This document shows positions 11,605 through 25,380 of a DNA stretch of 64,000 bases, one piece after another (the stretch's first letter is position 1; each line of letters opens with the position of its first letter). The DNA comes from Thamnidium elegans (Eukaryota; Mucoromycota; Mucoromycetes; Mucorales; Mucoraceae). The stretch covers positions 496,001-560,000 of the forward strand of contig JAIXMG010000004.1 in NCBI GenBank assembly GCA_025201345.1, given 5' to 3'. The translations under genes and the position numbers were made by a program. Below the pieces are notes generated by a model. The model did not search any database. It was not told the DNA's origin and saw only the letters and a list, made by a program, of their open reading frames with translations.

Positions 11605-14131
11605 ATGGACTTACTTTATACTCAAATATCAACGTTATTTTCACTTTGGACATCACTTGATGTTGACGCCTCTACCATTAACAAAAAACTTGAAGTAAAA
11701 TTTATATTACACTGTACGACATGTTATAAAAAAAAACCCTAACTTTGTTTCTTTTCTTTTTGTGTGTATTAAAGTCTGTCATTACAGAATTAGAAAAGTT
11801 AATTCTAAACGAACAAAAAGAAAAGACTTTGTTGTCTGCAAATATTCAAGATATCATGGTAACATAAGATTATTTTATTTTTTTGCATAACTAATAATTT
11901 ATTTATTAGGCGAATATTGAATCAAGTTGTAGTTTATTAGGAGTTTCGCTTGAAAACATGTTAAATTCCAGTATATCAACTGAATTAATTTCGACAGAAA
12001 CGATTACCATTTATAATGATTTAAATCCAACTTATCCAAAAGAAAAAGCTCTAGTTCAGTTGGACTCTAGATTGAGCCATGTATGGAATGTTTAGATTTT
12101 TGTTGTTAATTTTTTTTTTTACTAATACATTTGTTTTAATTGTAGGAGTTATCTGTTAGAAAAGTACATATGAAGGAATGGTTACTCTTAATTCAAAAAT
12201 TATGTAAAGAATTAGTACTACCATATGAATTCAAATCCTTTGAGGTAAAATATATATTATTCATTCATATACACATGTATTTCTTTACTAAAGAAGATTA
12301 TTAGGAGTATAACGATATAGATTTCTCTTGGGCTACCATTCAATCAGTAAGTATAATCCCCTTATTTTCTTTTTTCTTTTTTTTTTCAGCACCCTGCTTA
12401 CAATCCTATTTTTACATATAAAAAGATAAGCTGCAAATTACGTGACTTGCAGGAAATACAGGTATATATAACAAAAGAAAAACAAACAATATATACTAAA
12501 GAACGTTGTTAAAAATAGACTTGTCGTATCGACCAATTTGAATCGATTGTAAACACAATTCATTATTACTGGCATATTTTAAACTATCAAACGAACCAAC
12601 AAGATTCAATCGAATTAGGATTATCAGCCTTATTTGAAAACTTTCCTTTAAATATAGATTTATCGACACAAGATCCAACTTTTACAGCTTATTATCATCA
12701 TCCAACAAACCAATTAAAATTATCTCAAAATACACTAGACCTATTACTCGCTAAAAAAAATGCATTACAATCTTTGTTCGATACAAGGTATCGACTTTAT
12801 CTTTCCTCTGTCACTAGAGTAAAAGCTGTTTGGGAAGAACTTAATGTACCCATCTTGGAAAGACCCCGTATACCCAATTTATTAGGCTTAGACGATATGC
12901 TTGAAGTAAGTCCTTTTTTCTTTTCTTTCTTCTTTCTTTACTAACAATTATATTTACAGCTTAAGACTATTGTTGATGGTCTTGAGCCATTATTAAGAAG
13001 TGTATTTGACCAATACATTAATCAGGTACGTTTTTTTATTTTTTATTTTCCCCTATTATATATTCTAAAACTTGTTATTTAGTTTAAGGATCAATTGATA
13101 CCCTTATGGGATGCCTGTCTCCTATCAGAGATAGAACGAACGGAATTTATAACATCCCTTTACGAAAAGAGTAAGAAAACAACACACCTAAAAACGTATA
13201 TAACTTATAACTCATTATTATGATCTAGATACAAAAATAGAAATTAAAACAACTGTCGATAAACACATGACTTATTTAAACAGTATACATCTCGAAGGCC
13301 AAGCCCTAAAAGCATTAATGAAGGAACGTAAAGAATTAATACAGGTGAGTAATACTACTAGTATGTCTTTGTATTTTACTGATAAAAAACCCGTACCTTT
13401 TTTTATTTTCATTCACAGAAAATGATTGACTTTGAAAAGACTGCTTCGGATCCTAAACGTTTATTTCAAGCATCGTTCCGTTTAATAGAAGAAGAAAAGT
13501 GGCGCAATAGTTGTTTACCTCGCCTGTTACATTTAGATCGTGCTTTAATTAAAGCAATTGGTGAATTTGAAAGATTAGCTGGCAAACCTGTCATGATTGG
13601 AGAGCGTAGATACCTCGATACACTGGTAAAACATATACATATATCTTTGTTTTCGCAGCCGTACTAACTCTTTTTTTATTATTATTATAGTTGGATGAAA
13701 TTGCTGATAGAGAAACAAACCAGACATTCTTTGGATTCTTAAACTCTGAACCTATCGACCGTCCCATCTCTAAACGTATAAAAAATCGACCCGTATCTGT
13801 TGGTAGTTTGGGCTCCATTGTTGTCCAGACAACCAAAAAACCTCAACTGAAATCCCGTGCCATATCAGCCATTATTACGAGTACCAGCAACACGACCACT
13901 ATGCCTAAAAAGATTAAACCCTCTCAGTCTATGCCTTTAAGCAAAAAACAATTACAAAAAAAAAGTTCAAGGAAGAACAGTACCGATTTAAATCAAGATG
14001 TTTATTCTTCCACTGCATATATCAATTCCAATATTACCCTCTCAAAGGCCCTTAAACCACAACGTGGCCAAATGTCTTCCATGATACCCATTGCTTCCAG
14101 AGCAACGCTTACTACCACAAAATCTTTATAA
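11605..14131 (+). CDS. ASE1: Ase1/PRC1/MAP65 microtubule-bundling protein
   Basis: Twelve exons (11605-11694, 11775-11858, 11910-12080, 12146-12244, 12305-12346, 12390-12461, 12519-12905, 12960-13025, 13083-13170, 13229-13344, 13419-13625, 13691-14131) encode 620 aa with consistent phases. The coiled-coil N-terminal half and the conserved core (SRVTRVKAVWEELN-like wording, here LSSVTRVKAVWEELN near 12810-12845, and a KLLDKRKEL-like segment near 13510) are typical of the MAP65 family, which cross-links antiparallel microtubules in the spindle midzone. The C-terminal 130 residues are Ser/Thr/Lys/Arg-rich and disordered, as expected of the regulatory, CDK-phosphorylated tail. The 5' leader carries a GTT/TTG microsatellite at about 11581-11602, directly before the ATG. 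Confidence 0.85.
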
Positions 14132-14221
14132 TAAAATTTATTCCATTTGCATGTAAAAATTCATATTTTTAAAACTCCATTTCTCTTCTTCTTTTTCACA
14201 CTTTATACTTTTTTTTTAAAA

Positions 14222-16107
14222 ATGAATGTCATCAAGGCAATTCAACACTATGCTGATAAAATGATTAACGACGTGCCTGGTATGAAGGCTCTATTACTCG
14301 ATACAGAAACAGTAAGATCCCACATGTTGAGCATTGTACTTTCTATTACTAACTTTTTTTTTTTCTTAAAAAAAGACGCCCATCATATCACTTGTAACAA
14401 CACAATCTTCTCTACTTACAAAAGAATGCTATTTAATTGATAGAATTGATAATCGAAATCGAGACAAGATGAAACACTTGAAATGTATCTGTTTCCTAAG
14501 ACCTACACGTGAATCTCTACAATACCTTATTGCTGAACTAAAGGAACCCGCCTACGGCGACTATTACCTATGTAAATATATACATATAAACAACCTCTCT
14601 CTCTCTCTCTCTCTTTTTTTTAACCTGTTTACTTGAAATATATAGACTTTAGTAACTCGGTACGTAAATCAGATATTGAGCAATTAGCTGAAGTAGACGA
14701 AAATGAAGTAATTCGTGAAGTACAAGAATACTATGGAGATTACCTCGCCATCAACCCAGACTTGTTTTCATTAGGTCAAGACCCTCATCACTTATTTGGC
14801 AACAGTGTCAATAGCTGGGACCCAGATACCTTTGAACAGACTGTTCGTGGTCTTTCTGCTGTCCTTCTCAGTTTAAAAAAGAAGCCTGTTATTCGGTACG
14901 AACGAGCAAGTGCCATGGCTAAAAAGTTAGCACTTGAAGTACAAAACACAATTACCAGTGAAGGTCAATTATTTGATTTTAGAAGAACAGATACACCGCC
15001 TATTTTGTTAGTTTTGGATAGAAGAAATGATCCTGTGACACCTTTGTTGACGCAGTGGACATATCAGGCTATGGTTCATGAATTGATCGGTATTCATCAT
15101 GGTAGAGTAGATATGACCAATGTGCCTGAAGTCAAGAACGAACTAAAGGAAATTGTCTTGTCTCCTGATCAAGACCCGTTCTTTAAGAAATCCATGTACC
15201 TCAATTTAGGTGATTTGGGTGCTACGATTAAACATTATGTGGATGAATATCAGACAAAGACCAAATCCAATATGAATATTGAATCCATTGCTGATATGAA
15301 ACGATTTGTTGAAGAGTATCCTGAATTTAGAAAGTTGTCGGGTAACGTATCAAAGCATGTGGCTTTGGTCAGTGAATTAAGTAGAAGAGTAGCTCAGGAT
15401 CATTTATTGGAAATCAGTGAATTGGAACAAGGTTTGGCTTGTAACGAAAATCATAATTCGGATTTAAAAAATATTCAAAGGTTGATTGAGACTCCTCAAA
15501 TAAACGAAGATGCAAAGATTAGATTGGTGTTGTTGTATGCTTTAAGATATGAAAGAATGGCTAATAATGCTGTCAAATCGTTAATAGATTTATTGGATAG
15601 AGTTGGTGTTAGTGAAAGAAAGAGTGCCGTAAGTAGCTACACATATATGTTATATATAAAAGTGTTATTAACGTATAAATGTAGTTGGTTCCTGCTCTAT
15701 TATTCTATGCTGGTTATCAACAAAGACAAGACGATTTATTCTCTAATCAGTCATTTTTGTCCCGAGGCAAAAGTGCATTAAAAGGATTAAAGGGAGTTGA
15801 AAATGTATATACGCAGCATACACCTCTATTGGCGGATACACTCGACTTATTGATCAAGGCTAGACTTAAGGATACTGATTACCCATTTGTAGATGGATCT
15901 CAATATGTGCGTGAAAGACCTCAAGATGTTATTGTGTTTATTAGTGGTGGAGCTACATTTGAAGAAGCAAGATATATTGCACAATTGAATAGTTCTACGC
16001 CTGGTATTCGTGTTGTATTAGGTGGAAACTGTATTCATAACTCTAAATCGTTTTTACAACAGGTTCAACAAGTGGGTGAAGGGTATATGAACTTGTCTAA
16101 TCGTTAA
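14222..16107 (+). CDS. VPS45: Vps45, SM-family vesicle fusion protein
   Basis: Four exons (14222-14311, 14376-14571, 14646-15628, 15685-16107) encode 563 aa. The Sec1/Munc18 fold is evident from GMKALLLDTET near the N-terminus, the LVLDRRNDPVTPLLTQWTYQ motif (about residues 218-237), and the C-terminal DVIVFISGGATFEEA. The combination MVHELIGIHHGRVD is typical of Vps45, which binds the syntaxin Tlg2 and the Rab effector system to drive fusion at the trans-Golgi and endosomes. The length matches the family. It lies 90 bp downstream of ASE1 in the same orientation; an intron branch region at 14597-14614 contains a CT microsatellite. Confidence 0.92.
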
Positions 16108-16204
16108 AAAAGTATTTACTAAATAAAAATAAAAACGTGCCCGTCTGAAACTCAATAAAGTAAAAGAATTTTGTCTAACCTTCTCTCTATCTCTTTTTCT
16201 CTCT

Positions 16205-16206
<2 letters not shown>

Positions 16207-16249
<43 letters not shown>
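16207..16249. promoter_or_regulatory. 43-T tract upstream of the MAPKKK gene
   Basis: An uninterrupted run of 43 T on the sense strand ends 94 nt before the ATG at 16344. Such poly(dA:dT) tracts exclude nucleosomes in fungal promoters. A similar tract lies at nearly the same distance before the TMEM209-like gene. Confidence 0.5.
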
Positions 16250-16251
<2 letters not shown>

Positions 16252-16343
16252 GCATACATACATTTACATTTACATTTACATATATAAAAAAACAGAGAAA
16301 TAAATAACCCACTTAATATTCAACAACAACGAAAAAACAGAAA

Positions 16344-17113
16344 ATGTCTATACCTTTACAGCCCTCCTCACCTTCAGCTAGACAATTAAGGCAACCTTCG
16401 CCTACATCTCCATGCTATGCTGAGCATCAATATAAGAGAACATTACTAGACGATGTAAAACTATGGCCAGAAACAAAAGTAACTGAATGGCTTTGTAGCC
16501 AATCGTTAAAAAGATTTAGTCAAAAGTTTACAGGTATAGAAACACTCAAATTGGTACCTTTTTTTTTATATACATATATATTAAAAACCCTTTTTTAGAG
16601 CACAACATTACTGGCTCAGTTTTACTTGATTTAGATTATGAATCCTTAAAAGCAATGGATATAAAAACTGTTGGTGAGCGAGTTCGATTGTCTGTTGCTA
16701 TAAAGTCGTTACGTCAAGAGTGTTATCTTGCCGCTTCTTTAGCTGCTCGAACCCCAACAAGAGTAAGTTTGTATATGCATATATTATATATGTATCGGTT
16801 TTAATAACGTTTTTTTTTATCAGTTACATCATAATGTAGACTCTGCCAGGCAAATGACGCCTACAAGTGATGGTAAGCACGAAGGATTTAACGTAACAAC
16901 CGACAAAATATCGAAATCATCAGAAACAAGCAGTGCAAAAAGTCTATTAAACAGATCCAATTCATTTTCGAGGTTCTTGGGAAGAGCCGAATCAAAGCGA
17001 TCTCAGAGAAATAATAATTCAAATCAATCTAATGCTAGTGTATCCAACTTACAATCACAACAAACTTCTGAGTTATATTTATCTAGTCCTTCTAGTCCTC
17101 GAACAATACAAAA

Positions 17114-17147
<34 letters not shown>

Positions 17148-19392
17148 CATGAAAAAAAAAAAGAGAGGTAGCTAAAAATATAGAGTAGAGAAATTCATTG
17201 GAAGGTGGTATTATGTCAATGGAAAAGGTAAAACAAACATGTGTAAAAGTATTTGGAGAGGATGGGCAAACACGTATTGTCAATGTGCATACCGCAAATG
17301 AAGCAAAAGCAATCATGGCAAAAGTACTGCATAAATTTGGTATTGATGAATCCAGTGCCGATAGTTATTGTATTTTTGTCGGTTCAAGTACGAACGGTGA
17401 AGCACGCGCTTTATCTGATCAAGAGCTAATTGACATTTGTAGATCTACCGACCGTCCTGAAAAGGAGCGCTTGATCTTACGAAAGAGACATATGTATCCT
17501 ACACACGAAGAGTTTAAAAGAAAGGGTACCATCAACGCCAGAAGACAGTATCAAAAAGACGAAAAGCCTTCATCCCCCTTATATAACGGCGGTTGGTCTT
17601 CTACCAAGAGTTCCACGAGTTTAAGTAGACCCGATTACTTATCAAATAGAAATAGTCGTGCTGGATCTATCCGCTCTCAAAACGCCACGGTGCTCAGCAG
17701 CAGTAATAGTACCAGAGGTCGTCGCAGATTCTTTGGCGAACGTCCTCCTTCCGAAATCATTTCCTCCAACTTACAATCCTTTTTCCCCAACCATAATCGA
17801 GAAATATTAGAAACAGCTGGTATAAAAGCACAACGGTTATCAATGACCAGACGAAATTCAGCTCTGTGTAAAATGGAACCTAGAAATTACAGAAATAGTG
17901 TTTTACCTGAACTGGTGTCCGTTTTGGGTGTTGATCTGGATAGGTTTTTGGAAGAGGAAGAAGATAATGATGAGGATTATGATAGTTTGTTAAGTAGCAG
18001 TAGTATTAGCAGTAGCAGTAGTAATAATAGCAGTAGTGAAAGTGACGAGGAACAAGTGACTGTAGAAGAAAATAAAGAGACGGATGATACCCCTACAACA
18101 CAAGTCGAACTTGTTCATCCTGTTGACCCGCCTACTACTACTAATACTACTACTGCGACTACAGCTACGACTAATACTTTGGAAATGGTCGTGCCTACTT
18201 TAAACCAAAGAAGGTCGTCTAGTTTGTTTTATCGTAATGAATACAAGTCTTTTAAACCAGCCGTAGAAGCTAGTATGTATAAACGTATATTATTTCCCGG
18301 ATATTACATAAATCTAATCCATTTTTTTTAAAAAAAAAATAGCAAAAGAGCAACCCGAACCAGCCGAAGAACCCGAAATCAAAGTACCTGAACCCGTTAA
18401 ACCGGAGATGCCAGTAGTTGTACCAGTTATACGTGAACCTACCGTTACCACACCCACCACAGCCACTAAACCAAAGCACCCACCTGAATCTTGGATGAAG
18501 GGTTCCTTGATCGGTCGCGGAACATTTGGCGATGTCTATTTAGGCCTTAACCCCATCAGTGGTGAATTAATGGCCGTGAAACAAGTAGAGCTCCCTGTTG
18601 AAAATTCTGCCACTGAGGAACGTAAGAAATCCATGGTGGAAGCATTGCATCGAGAGATTGAACTATTGCGTGAATTAGAGCACGATAATATCGTTCAGTA
18701 TTTGGGATCACAAACAGACGATTCGTATTTTAGTATCTTTTTAGAGTACGTACCTGGTGGATCTGTCGCTGGATTGCTATCTAGTTATGGCGCGTTTCAG
18801 GAACCGTTGGTCAAGAGCTTTGTAAGACAGATTTTAAAGGGTTTGAATTACTTGCATGGTAAAGATATCGTGCATCGTGACATTAAGGGTGCAAATGTGT
18901 TGGTGGATAATAAGGGTGGTGTCAAAATCACGGATTTCGGTATCTCGAAAAAAGTAGAGGAAAATATCATTTTGCAAGGTCAAACTGCAAATGCGGCTCA
19001 CAGACCTAGTTTACAAGGAAGTATTTATTGGATGGCTCCAGAAGTGGTGAAGCAAACTCAGTATACGCGAAAAGCAGATATTTGGTCGCTCGGTTGTATG
19101 GTCGTAGAAATGTTTACAGGTGACCATCCATTCCCTGAGTTCTCTCAGATGCAGGCTATCTTTCAAATTGGGTGTTATACTGCCCCCAATATTCCGTCTA
19201 ATTTAAGTGAGGACGCTCAAGACTTTTTGAGATGTACCTTTCAATTGTAAGTTTTTATTATTTATTATTAATGCGAGTGACTAATTTTTTGTTATGTGCA
19301 GACAACATGAACAAAGACCTTCGGCTGACGAGCTTTTAAAACATCCGTTTTTAGCTGAAGACCCCATCTTTGAAGAAGAACTGGATTCATAA
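16344..19392 (+). CDS. STE11: Ste11/Byr2-type MAP kinase kinase kinase (SAM-RA-kinase)
   Basis: Six exons (16344-16533, 16599-16762, 16824-17114, 17189-18284, 18343-19246, 19302-19392) encode 911 aa. Domains in order: SAM (about 38-110, [15 protein letters not shown] through the [11 protein letters not shown] helix), a Ser-rich linker, a Ras-association/RBD-like domain (about 228-315, [20 protein letters not shown]), a long low-complexity linker with Ser, Asn and Thr runs, and a C-terminal kinase (about 633-905) with [11 protein letters not shown], the VAIK-type lysine in [18 protein letters not shown] and DFGISKKV. This is the architecture of Ste11 and Byr2, which act in mating, filamentation and osmostress MAPK cascades downstream of Ras/Cdc42. 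The kinase keeps all catalytic residues. Intron 3 contains an A30-like run, so that junction was set by phase. Confidence 0.9.
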
Positions 19393-19591
19393 AACATAAT
19401 TGTATAAAAACAAAAACTTTTACAAAATAATAAAAATAAAAATACATCATAGTAAAAACATATAAAAAGGATTTACATAAAAAAGAGAAAATGTGTAGAT
19501 ATTTTATTGTATAAAAAAAAAGAATAGGAGCTATTACAGGGAGATAAATAAAAAAAAGATAGAAGAAAGAAAGAAATAAGAAAAAGAAAAT

Positions 19592-22500
19592 TTATACGTA
19601 TCCCTTCTTTTGAAGAATGGATCTAGTTTCAGGTAAAATAGAGTTCCATAATTGATTACGAGTGTTTTCATCAAGGCCACCCAAGATCATCTTCAAGTTA
19701 TTGACCATACGAGCAGATAAATCAGCAGGGAGAATATCAGCTGCTAAAGTTTCAGTAAAAATCTTGACAATATGAGGAATATTGGCATTATTGGGGCCTA
19801 AAATGCTAGGATGGTTTTGTTCTAAGAGATCTAAAAGGTAGGTATAGACAATAGGTGCCTCTTGGTCATCGTTTACAATGGGTAAAGTATTGAGCCATGC
19901 AGATAAGACGGGGTCCAAGTTAAACTTGCTGCTATTGAATTTACAGATCTTGCAAATAGCAGAGATGGCGTTTTCGGTAACGTAGACAATGCCGTCTTCA
20001 CGAGCATCAGGTGTGTTGATCATAGCAAACAAGTGTTCCAAAGCGGCAGCACAAGCATCAGCGTATTGAGGACCACCAAATTGACCCATGACACCAACAC
20101 CATAAGCAGAGGCTTGACGTACCTCCATAGTCTTGTCAGAGACACCAGCAACCATTGCCTGCAAGAAGTAGTTGGAGTAAGTGAAAGAAGCGGGTCCAGT
20201 ATACTCGACCACATCATCAAATACACAGATAGCCCATTGACGAGCAGCACTATTAGGATGAGACAAGAATTGTACGACAAGAGGTAACATTTTATCAAAG
20301 TAAGGTAAGAAAGAGGGACCCAAAGCCTTGAATAAAGATTGCATGGCACGAGCCAATTCACTTAAAGCATCTTCTTCACTTGCTTCTTCATCAGCTAAAT
20401 GTTCTTCATCATCTTGATCATACTCACCAGCTTGCTTTTCTTGTTCACGGCTGGTTAAACGTTCAAGGAACTTCTTTAATTGTTCATCGGTACCCTTAAC
20501 AAAGCTTTCAATTTGAGCAGGTGAAAGACAGTTTTCGCCAAGGACGTCAAGACACTCAGAGAAGGTGGCATAGGTTTGAGCCAAAAAGGTAATATCTTCT
20601 TCAATGGTCATAATCTTCAAAAGCTTCTCAAAAATAGTGTTCCACATGTTGGCTAAATCTCCTGGCGCAACTTGAGCATCCTTAGCGTCCTTGAGAAGGA
20701 CAGGGATAAGTGCAGCAGCAGCGTGTCTAACACCATCATGGAAATAGAACTTGAGTAAAGGTAAAGCAAGATCAAGGACCTCAGGAACATAAGGTAAGAA
20801 TCCAGCTCCTAAATCACGAGCGTAACTGACAAGCATCTCAACAGCAGTATGCTTTTCTTCCAAGACAGATGTCTTGATACCAATTTGTTGACCGCTAACA
20901 GCGACAAATTCCCATCCATCATCTGTAGGATACTTGGAATCGATATCCTCTTCCTCGGGATCAACGAAAGTGAACTCGGGTGTAAGTTTGGCGGAGGCCA
21001 AAAGAGGAGGCATGATGTTGGGAAGATAAGGCAAGAAATCTTGTCCCATCATCTTACACATACGAGCCCAGGCAGCTAAAAGGTATGTGGTTTGAATATC
21101 GTCTGCTTCAGTAACAGATTGTTGAATCTCGGCCAAGATGTTGATAAAGTTGGCAGTGTAAGGAGCAAAGACCTCCTTTCCAATGGCAAGACCAATAAGA
21201 GAAGCACATTCAATAGCTCTGGAACGCAAAAGACGGTATTGCTTATCACTGGCTTGACGAAGGATATCAAGTAAAAGAGGCATAATAACACTGTGGTACT
21301 TGATGAACCTATCTTCAGCACAATCAGCAACGGTAGCGATGGTAGTAATAGCTTGTTCTTGAACATAGGTCTTGGAAGTCTTGAGAAGGATCAAAAGACG
21401 TTCAAAAATAGCATCAAGATAAGGATCGAGGATCTTCTTATCGGCTTCTTCGCAGAAGTTAACCATAGCAGCGGCAGCATGAGCTTGGATACGAGGTTGA
21501 GGATCTTCCATAACAGGTAAAAGAGAAGAAACAACGATTTCGTGGAAATGCTTTTGAATATAAGGAGAGAAATCAGTAGACATTTGACCCATAGCGTTAC
21601 AGGCAGCATAACGAACACGGGGATGGGCGTCCTTGAAAGAAGGTAAAATCATGTTGATAATGTTGCTTAACTCAGGCTTCATGATCTTGATGGATCCTTC
21701 AGCAATAGAAGAGATGGCCATAAGAGCAGCACGACGTTGTTGCCATTCACCAGATTGGAGCATTTGAGGAATATATTGGAATGCAACAGGAACAACAATC
21801 TTACCACCGAGTGTACGAGCAACTCTGTCCAAAGTACTCTCACCCATAACATAATTTTCCTCGTTATCATCTTCATCCAACTAATAATAAATAGGATTAG
21901 TAAAAATGACGAGCAGTTGAATTATTTTAAAACACTTACATCTTCAGTGGTATACCAAGACTCATCATCTTCAATATCAGTAATCATTTCCATAGCAACG
22001 GGAATAATCTCGGAAGCAAAGTTGGGAAGCTTACGGATCATGGGAGGGGCAGCTTCAGAAATTGTCAATAATAATTCAAGAGCAGTTTGACGAGTACGAT
22101 CATCAAATGACTTATCCTTGGCAATAGAAACCATAACACTGAGTACTTCAGAAAGAAGAGGACGGAAAAGCTTGGGTGAGCTATCAGCTAATTCAATTAA
22201 AACAACAAGGCCATCAACAAGTGTTTGATCATCACGAGCATTAATAACTGGTGTTAAAGGCTACATAAAAAAAAATAAGGTTAATATATCACACACAAAA
22301 AAAAATTGTGGTCAGCTGATAATGTTGTTACCTCGAGCATGTGGGGCATCAAACCAGCCATGTTCTTTTGAGTGCTCTCATCGGCTTGAATAATATAAGC
22401 TGCTGCTGCCTTCATAGCCTCTAAACGAACCTACAAAACTAAAATCAATTTTCTGTTTTCTGTAATCCCCCCCTCCCTTTTTTTTAATAATGCTTACGGC

Positions 22501-23285
22501 TTGAGATTCAGGATCAGTCAAACTACTCATAAAAACGTTCTTGACGACATCAGTGGATTGACCAGCAATAAGATCGGGAACAGAAGCGAAAATACGGAAA
22601 GCGGATTCTCTGTGAGCAGCGTTAGGAGATTGAGAACACTCGAATAAAGCCTTTAACAAAGTATCCCACTTGACTAAATAACAAAACAGAAAAAAATGTT
22701 AGAGTTCCCTCGAAAATGAAAAAAAAAAATCGCTGCAATAAAAAATCTAACCTCCTTCACTTAAATCAGATCTGGCAACTTCGGCAATAGTATCAGCAAT
22801 CTTATGTCTAGTACTTTGATCAGATTCGTTAGCAAGAGCAACTAATAAAAGTTCCTTGACTCCTTGACGAGTAGTCTCTTGAATCATATCCCAAAGGCGA
22901 GTATCAGGGTTAGCGCTTGATGTAAATTGCTTGTAAGCTAAACGACGAAGCAAGACACTACAGTGAGAACGAAGCTACATAAAATGTATTAGTTATATTT
23001 TTCTTGTTTTTTTACTGTATATTAACTTACTTGAACTTCGGGGTTACTAGCAACAAATTGTGAAAGACCTAAAAGTAAAAGATCAGGCTGTTGAGCAACC
23101 CAGTGATCGTTCAATTGTGCTTCAGCAGCAGTTCTGTATTAAAAAAAAAGGGATGAGTCTCGAGGCTTTTCAAGCTTATTTTATTAAATATTATATTACC
23201 TTTGGTTATTATCAGTAGATAAAAGACTGGTAAGAACGGGAGCAAGTTGCTGAAGTACTTCAGCAGAGACAGTTGCTTGTGCCAT
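19592..23285 (-). CDS. PSE1: Importin beta-3 karyopherin (Kap121/Pse1, IPO5)
   Basis: Seven exons on the minus strand (23200-23285, 23031-23133, 22752-22974, 22498-22673, 22332-22430, 21940-22260, 19592-21880) encode 1098 aa, the normal size. The sequence is a continuous array of HEAT helices, with the characteristic acidic loop DPEEEDIDSKYPTDDGWEFV in mid-protein and repeated PYLPxxMPPLL-type segments. Kap121/IPO5 carries ribosomal proteins, histones and other cargoes into the nucleus in a RanGTP-dependent way. The start is the only ATG that fits the first exon (MAQATVSAEVLQQL). The introns are all in the first third of the gene. It is convergent with STE11, with 199 bp between the stops. 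Confidence 0.93.
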
Positions 23286-23885
23286 GGTGCCTGTTAATTA
23301 TTTAAAAAAATATTTCTAGTTGGAAGAAGAAGAAAAAAAAAAAAAAAGGAAAATCAATTAAAAAAAAAGGCGGGTACAAAAAAAGTGACTCGTTTTCTTC
23401 TTTTTTTTTTCTCTCTGTTGTCAATTTACCAGTTATTGGGGATTTATACCACGAAGAAACAACACGAATGTGAAGAACTGATACAAACAATTGTAAAATA
23501 TATTGAAAAAAAAAGTCATATTACTGAGACTCCTGCTTTAAAAGCTAGATGCAAAATATAAAACAGTGTATTCCTTTGTTCATTGTTATAATAAAATGTT
23601 TTTTTCTGTCCAAAAAAAGTTATTTCCGAACATCAATTACTGTGTCAATTTTTATAGTAAATATTCTGTTTTAGACGGATTGAAAGCTCTTATAAGAGTA
23701 TTTTATAACCGATGTTTTTTCCACAAAGAGATTCAAAGTAGATCCAGAGTAATAACGAAATATCCTTGATTTTGTCCAAAAAAACCAAAGGAGTGGAGCC
23801 TAAAAGCAAACGTTTTTAATTTTTTATATCATTGCTAGTTAATTTTAGCAATTATGCATCATTATAAAGTTTTATTTTGGTTTTT
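23286..23885. other. Promoter side of importin gene and non-coding spacer
   Basis: No gene is seen. An A-run at about 23332-23347 (T-run on the importin sense strand) lies roughly 50 nt upstream of the importin start. The rest is AT-rich with only short chance frames. Confidence 0.4.
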
Positions 23886-25380
23886 TTTATGCTAGTTGTT
23901 ACATCTTTCTTTATCACATATTCCTTGACGACCTTCTTTTTTTCCACATTTCAAACAAACAGTGGAATTGCATTTTTTACGGTTAGATTTGCCAGGACAG
24001 GTATGCATTTCACAGCTTTTACACATTCGTCTTTTGTAATTGACACTCATTTTTGGTAAAATCGGAGCTCCTGGCGTGTTAGTTGGGAACAGTGAGTTAA
24101 AAAAAACAAGTGGTGCTGAGTTTACGGGTTCGCGATGTCGAGCCAGAGAAATAGGCATTTTAAACATAAATGGCACATACTCTCCTATAATTGGGAAAGT
24201 AACAGGAGCAGTATCAATGTACGTAGCAGTCTGATTAGGCAGAAGCTGAATGTTTTCTGCGCTTAGGTGCGAGGTAATATTTGGAAGACTAGGATTTATG
24301 GCCCTTGTTGTTGATTACAGCCTCGATAACATTGTGATGTACAGTATTTACGTGTTTTTTTTTTTGGCAGCTTCTTGTTATTTCCAATGATTATAGTGCT
24401 TTTCTAAATGCTCAAGAGACTTATAAAATATGGTTTCTCCATTTGCATAACTATTTCATCGAAGAGCGAACTGTTAAAAATTGGAAATGTAACAGAAGCA
24501 AAATGATCGTTGTAAAATTGAATGAACAAAAAAGATTTCATTTAAAGTATAGACAGCAACTATAGCAAATTTTGTCTGTTGTGATTTTGCTACGTAAATG
24601 TATCTGCTGTTTTTAGGGCCTACATTCCAATGTACAGTTTCTTGTAACTTTGGTATTGCAAATCATCTTTCTCCAATTTATTTGGCTCGATGACTCTTTG
24701 ATCTGCTTTTTCAATACCTAATTTTACCATTTCGTCTTCTGGAAGAGGACAAAGACCAAAGATTTCTCAGAACCACAGTAAATCAAAGTATTTATATCAG
24801 TGAAAATATGGTTATTAGCTCTTTATAAGCCAAGTTTAGAGCGCATCAAACCAACATGTTGAACGAGTCAAGGATCGTAATGTCCTTTATGTAAGTGGTC
24901 ATATCGATTGACTGTGCCAACATCAATGTTGTGCCTAAGATGATAATCAGTGAACATAGCATCGGCAAGCTCGAGACCTGTTCCAAATGAGCCAAACTTC
25001 AAGGCGATCGTGGCAAAGATGGTGCAACTCAAAAAGAGTCTTATGAAATCTCTCAGGTCCAACAGAATTCTGAATGTATGGTCTCAATAAATTTGCAACG
25101 GTCTCAGATACACCTCCTCTGTGGGTTAACACAGCGGGAAATTACATCTGACATTCGTAGGGAAGCTGGCTTATTATCAAACTATTATGTCCATTAAAAG
25201 TTTTTCTACAATCAGAAGAAAGATATCGATATATTACTGACATAAGATAAAAGCAGCTATGATAACATATCAAAGTAATCAACCTATAGTTTGGTATAAA
25301 AAAAAAAGCGGACCACATTTGAACGTTTGTAAGAGGCGCTCTTTTGCTTGGCGGCTGTTTTAAGAAGAACAGTTTCATTT
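23886..25380 (-). pseudogene. Decayed repeat-family gene with C-terminal Cys-rich tail
   Basis: Reading the minus strand from 25380 down, one ancestral protein can be followed through several frames: CRKTFNGHNSLIISQLP, a stop, then FPAVLTHRGGVSETVANL and GPERFHKTLFELHHL (about 25150-25000), a frameshift into GTGLELADAMFTDYHLRHN (about 24990-24870), FGLCPLPEDEMVKLGI and ETVHWNVGPKNSRYIYVAK (about 24760-24560), and finally a 130-residue frame ending in a Cys-rich tail, CKSCEMHTCPGKSNRKKC and CLKCGKKEGRQGICDKERC (24300-23886). The wording resembles multi-copy Mucorales proteins with a DUF6729-like zinc region and THRxGVS motif that are associated with mobile elements; that is from memory. At least two frameshifts and several stops make it non-functional. 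No terminal repeats were found. Confidence 0.6.

Noticed and set aside
14597..14614. CT microsatellite as a regulatory element
   Set aside because: It lies in the VPS45 intron upstream of the acceptor and is best explained as a pyrimidine tract.
20020..22134. Numerous plus-strand and shifted minus-strand ORFs within the importin gene
   Set aside because: Shadows of the HEAT-repeat coding sequence; no family wording of their own.
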